Assembly: GCA_027943245.1 (NCBI GenBank)
Contig: JANDJZ010001089.1
Coordinates: forward strand, 1-10,902
DNA length: 10,902 nucleotides
Direction: 5' to 3'
DNA from: Acanthamoeba sp. SK_2022b
Lineage: Eukaryota; Discosea; Longamoebia; Acanthamoebidae
This document shows, piece after piece, positions 8,232 through 10,902 of the stretch (position 1 is the first letter of the stretch; every line of letters starts with the position of its first letter). The notes beneath the pieces were generated by a model that had not been told where the DNA came from, searched no databases, and worked only from the letters and a program-made list of their open reading frames with translations. The translations under genes and the position numbers were made by a program.

Positions 8232-8970
8232 CAAACAGGGCACCATGGTGCTGCCACTGGCTCAATGAAAATCTCTTCTTCAAGGCTACATCCCACCTGT
8301 CGACTTTGGACGTGTGGATGACACCCACAACAGACCACGATCAGGCGACCATGTTGCATCGCCAACGCACAAGGCAGCCAGCTCCAAAGCACATGGTTCA
8401 AAGGCCCAAGGCTACCAGCAGCGTCGCACAGCCAAAATGTGCCTGCTGCCATACCACATGGAACGGGTCATGCCGGAAGTCCCACTTCTTGCAAGCCTAG
8501 CGCTCCTGCAGCAGCTCATCATGTAGCTCAGCCAGAAGCTTGACTCCCTCTGCAGGTTGAGCTGCGGTCCCCATGGAGGCCACCTGGCACTTGAGAGCAT
8601 ACAGCGCCAGCACCAGTTGTATGACACCACCTGTTGGAGCAGGTGTGCTGTTGTAACGCCTCCTCCTTCCTCAACAGGCTTGCCATGTCCACTACCCTCC
8701 AGACTGTCCAGCGCCTTGAGAGTCTGGGCTGTAACAGCTTGATTTCGCCCATAAGGCCACCACAAAGTGGTGGTGATGTGGTGGTAGTTATTGTTTGGAG
8801 TGGGGAGTTGTAGACTGGGCTCCATCAGCATTCAAGCTCATAAAGCCCAAAAGTTGTGTAGTAGTTTCTCAAGGGTGGTCAAGACATCAATCTCTCCAAA
8901 GCATTAATTGCCCAGGATGGTGAAGTCGGCAAATAGGCTTGAAGGCACCAATGACAATGACTTGGCAATG
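8232..8970 (-). pseudogene. Decayed protein-coding remnant, family not recognised
   Basis: On the minus strand this mixed-composition region reads as protein-like sequence in two frames. From about 8969 to 8640 one frame gives short plausible pieces (for example VLTTLEKLLHNFWAL and TLKALDSLEGSGHG) broken by stops. From 8670 to about 8230 a second frame reads VIQLVLALYALK, LLAELHDELLQER, WDFRHDPFHVVWQQAHF and VDRWDVALKKRFSLSQW, with in-frame stops TAG at 8499-8497, TGA at 8400-8398 and TGA at 8343-8341. Changing frame near 8635 would join the two. A satellite-like patch with the hairpin CCACCAC-AAA-GTGGTGG (8757-8773) interrupts the first part. I cannot assign a family or exclude that introns, rather than decay, explain some breaks. 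The pattern suggests a dead gene or element beside the expanding satellite. Confidence 0.35.
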
Positions 8971-9208
8971 TCTCATCAGACACATTCATGTCAAGATGGT
9001 GTTGACGCTCCTTTGTGTGGTGCATACTACAGTTCACGGCCATTGTGTTGGCAGTCACCCTGGCTGCTACTACCGTCATCATTGTTGCCATCTTCCTTGT
9101 TATTACCATTGCTCTCCCTCATCATCATTGTTGGTGTCACCCACATGCCACATTTTTGGTGCGGCCCATTTTTTTCCTCTCTCTCTCTCTCTCTCAGGAA
9201 GGAGGCGG
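8971..9208. other. Intergenic region with a (CT)9 tract
   Basis: This lies just past the stop codon of the minus-strand gene, so its right part is probably that gene's 3' untranslated region. The plus strand holds (CT)9 at 9177-9194 followed by CAG, and a hydrophobic open stretch around 9024-9110. I see no AATAAA on the minus strand and no convincing gene. Confidence 0.5.
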
Positions 9209-10858
9209 CTACGCCCCACGGTGGGCCAGGACCATGAAAGGGTCCTCCGGGGCCGACGGAACTCCTTGGTAGCGCTGCTGAATTGCAGTGAGCTGCTGGA
9301 GCTGCTGCTGGAGGTGGAGTTGCTGTTGGTAAAGGAGCTGCTGTGCTTGGTGTGCAGTGGGCACGGCAGCATCGTTGGGGTAAGGGGGCAATGGGCCACC
9401 TGCGCACACTGGCCGATGAGACACACGTGCTAGGAGGAGATCGTTCGTTAAGAAGGAGGGAGGAGGGGGAGGAGGCAGTCGCACTTGGCGCCTACGCACC
9501 TGGTGGTATAGATGCAACCTGCGGCACGAACGGGTTTCCGTAAGCGCCAGGGAGACCGAGAGGTGGCGCAGGGCCAAAAGGCGTAAAAGGCGCGCCAGCT
9601 TGGACCAGGTCACTTGGGCCGAAGGGCGTTGTGGACATTCCGACAACAGGGGCGCCTGTGTCGGCGGAGGGAGAGAGAGAGAGAGAGAGAGCAGAGCACA
9701 GAGCAGAGTGAGGACAAAGGACAGGCACGTGGGGAAGGGGGAGAGAGAGAGAGAGAGCTGGCGCACCGTAGGGCGCACCGAGGCCAGGGGAGAAGGGGTG
9801 CGCGTGGTAGGCGGGGGCGAGAGGAGAAGTCGGATACCCCGCAGCAGCAGCAGCAGCAGCAGCAGGACCGGTCGTGTTGGAAGGCAACGCCGACGGCGTA
9901 GCCGTTGGCGGAATGAAGTCGGAGAAGGGGTCGAACACCAGCGAGTCCAGGCCGTGGGCCAGTCGCTCCACCTCGGGCCCATGTGGCGCGACGGCACCTT
10001 GGTGGGCCTTGTCCCTTTTCACGTTCATAAATTCGACTTCGGCGTCTTCCTCCTCCTCCTCCTCCTCCTCGTCGTCGTCTTCTTCTTCTCCGCTGTCGTA
10101 GCTTTGATTGTCCAAGTCAGCTGCTCCTTCGTCGCCGTCGCTGTGGAGGTCGTCGCCATAGCGCTTGGCGCTCTGAGCAGTCGAGCCGCCATCGCGCTGC
10201 GACTTGGCGTCCTTGCCGTCTCGAAACGCTGCCTGCTGTGGCGGCTGCGCTCCTCGCCTCCCGCCAACCGGCGACGCGGCGACCGAGTCGCCAAGCGAAG
10301 GGTCGGGGCCCTTCTGCCCGTTGGCCGTCCACAGCACGTGCTTCAGGTCGCGCACCCACACCTCCTTGTGCTGCTGGTTCTTCCCGTACATGATGATGGG
10401 CCGGCTTCGGCCTTTTACGGTCACCATGAGCCTGTGGCGGAGAGGGAGGAGAAGGATTGTTGGTTTCCATCTTCCACGCCCCCCCCCCCGTGGATGCTGT
10501 GCGAGGGCCATTGCGAGAGAGGAGGCGGGGGGGGGGGCCTCGAGGCTCAATCTCCCAAGAGATCAGCACCCCCCTTGTACCTGAATTGGGTGTCGGTCGG
10601 TCCGTTGTCGACCAGCGTCACTCCATGCCTCAGGTGTACGTATATCTTGAGCCAGTAGCGCTTCTTTCCCGTACGCTTGGTAAGAAGGAGGGCGGTGTCG
10701 AACAGGAAGAAGTAGCGAGGCTTGGTTGAATTGGTGTTGGGGCTGTAATAGATGAGCTCGCCGTGGCGCACAAGCTCCTTGCAGTACTGAAGCAGCGGTT
10801 TGGGCTTGGGGTAGAGCATGCGGTACACAGCCTCGACATCCTTGCCCGACGTCGCCAT
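9209..10858 (-). CDS. PH-domain protein with acidic region and DPF/NPF endocytic motifs (4 exons)
   Basis: Proposed exons on the minus strand are 10858-10581, 10431-9767, 9655-9500 and 9399-9209, giving 1,290 nt and 429 residues, with every junction in frame. Residues about 28-128 look like a PH domain of the kind that follows DH domains in Rho exchange factors: strands LVRHGELIYY and RYFFLF, then the C-terminal helix with the signature tryptophan W118 (EVWVRDLKHVL). An acidic run of Asp/Glu fills about 207-226. The tail is Pro/Ala/Gly-rich with Ala8 (283-290), DPF at 260-262, TPF at 324-326, PF-rich repeats, NPF at 355-357, a Gln-rich likely coiled segment (384-411) and DPF at 419-421. DPF binds clathrin-adaptor appendages and NPF binds EH domains in known endocytic proteins. 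A membrane-trafficking adaptor at the plasma membrane or endosomes is therefore inferred. No DH domain lies in the window. Exon structure is from reading splice sites and lacks transcript support. Confidence 0.8.
9400..9499 (-). other. Intron 3 (100 nt) of the PH-domain gene
   Basis: Donor CCACCAG|GTGCGT, acceptor GTGCGCAG|GTGG. It splits a Gly codon (residue 367). The unspliced frame meets TAG within six bases of the donor, while the spliced frame continues into the Gln-rich end and the terminal DPF motif. Confidence 0.78.
9656..9766 (-). other. Intron 2 (111 nt), stop-free and a multiple of three
   Basis: Donor TACG|GTGCGC, acceptor CCGACACAG|GC, with two CT-dinucleotide tracts (GA runs at 9671-9691 and 9741-9757 on the plus strand) giving strong polypyrimidine stretches. 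It splits a Gly codon (residue 315). Unspliced, it would stay in frame and add 37 residues of low-complexity Leu/Ser. Splicing gives a smooth GAPYG-APVVG join. Confidence 0.7.
9841..9864 (-). repeat. Coding (GCA/TGC)8 trinucleotide run
   Basis: Eight GCA units on the plus strand overlap the codons for the Ala8 run (residues 283-290) of the PH-domain protein. It is a coding microsatellite, so length variation between strains would change the alanine count without shifting the frame. Confidence 0.85.
10432..10580 (-). other. Intron 1 (149 nt) of the PH-domain gene
   Basis: Donor CAG|GTACAAG, acceptor CCGCCACAG|G. It splits an Arg codon (residue 93) inside the PH domain. Splicing is needed because the exon 1 frame stops at TGA soon after the donor. 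The intron contains an 11-C run (10479-10489) and an 11-G run (10527-10537) on the plus strand. Confidence 0.8.
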
Positions 10859-10902
10859 GTCCTTGGGATGGGAAGGAGGAGGGAGGGCTCTCCCACAGCT
10901 CT
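10859..10902 (-). other. Leader or upstream intron end of the PH-domain gene
   Basis: On the minus strand this is a C/T-rich stretch ending CCCAAG|GAC just before the ATG at 10858-10856. It could be 5' untranslated sequence. It could also be a polypyrimidine tract and AAG acceptor of a further intron, in which case the gene continues beyond the window. No stop in the ATG frame is visible here to decide. Confidence 0.4.

Noticed and set aside
8398..8670. Similarity of the remnant to the C-terminal region of HAD-type cytosolic 5'-nucleotidases (ELHDELLQER then FRHDPF)
   Set aside because: The likeness is only to a loose charged-helix pattern and lacks the family's hallmark end motif, so I did not assign the family.
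9600..10658. A 352-codon plus-strand open frame opposite the PH gene
   Set aside because: It is the mirror of a GC-rich coding region. The minus strand explains the sequence better, with a PH domain, DPF/NPF motifs and three in-frame introns.

Overview
The window looks eukaryotic. It has a spliced protein-coding gene on the minus strand (three short introns of about 100-150 nt with GT...AG ends), a long simple-sequence satellite, and LTR-type retrotransposon remnants. The gene body is GC-rich, introns are short with GTGCGC/GTGCGT/GTACAA donors, and the protein reads like a cytoskeleton/endocytosis adaptor. That would fit a GC-rich unicellular eukaryote such as an Acanthamoeba-like amoebozoan, but nothing here fixes the lineage. 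The organism guess is inference.

Layout. 1-151: right part of a dispersed repeat (LTR copy 1). 152-3765: TG-rich satellite, interrupted by an 87-bp non-satellite island (2782-2868) and an inverted, CA-rich block (2869-3137), followed by perfect sub-arrays of GGT and GGTGAT and a 73-bp tandem duplication. 3766-3991: a complete solo-LTR-like element with TGTTG...CAACA ends and flanking TTGTG. 3992-8231: more satellite, with a second inverted block (5973-6175), a perfect (GGTTGT)19 array and a 34-bp tandem duplication. 8232-8970: non-repetitive DNA that reads like a decayed coding region on the minus strand. 8971-9208: short intergenic stretch. 9209-10858 (minus): a four-exon gene for a predicted 429-residue protein with an N-terminal PH domain, an acidic stretch, and a Pro/Gln-rich tail carrying DPF and NPF motifs. 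The last 44 bases lie upstream of its start.

The gene most likely encodes a membrane-binding adaptor: PH domain for phosphoinositides or a protein partner, tail motifs for clathrin-adaptor appendages and EH-domain proteins. The satellite probably has no coding role. Its long open frames on the CA-rich strand follow from composition, because stop codons are rare there. Its notable properties are an extreme, kilobase-scale strand bias, abrupt strand switches with fold-back junctions, and punctuation by LTRs. I see no tRNA, rRNA, CRISPR or prokaryotic-style operon.
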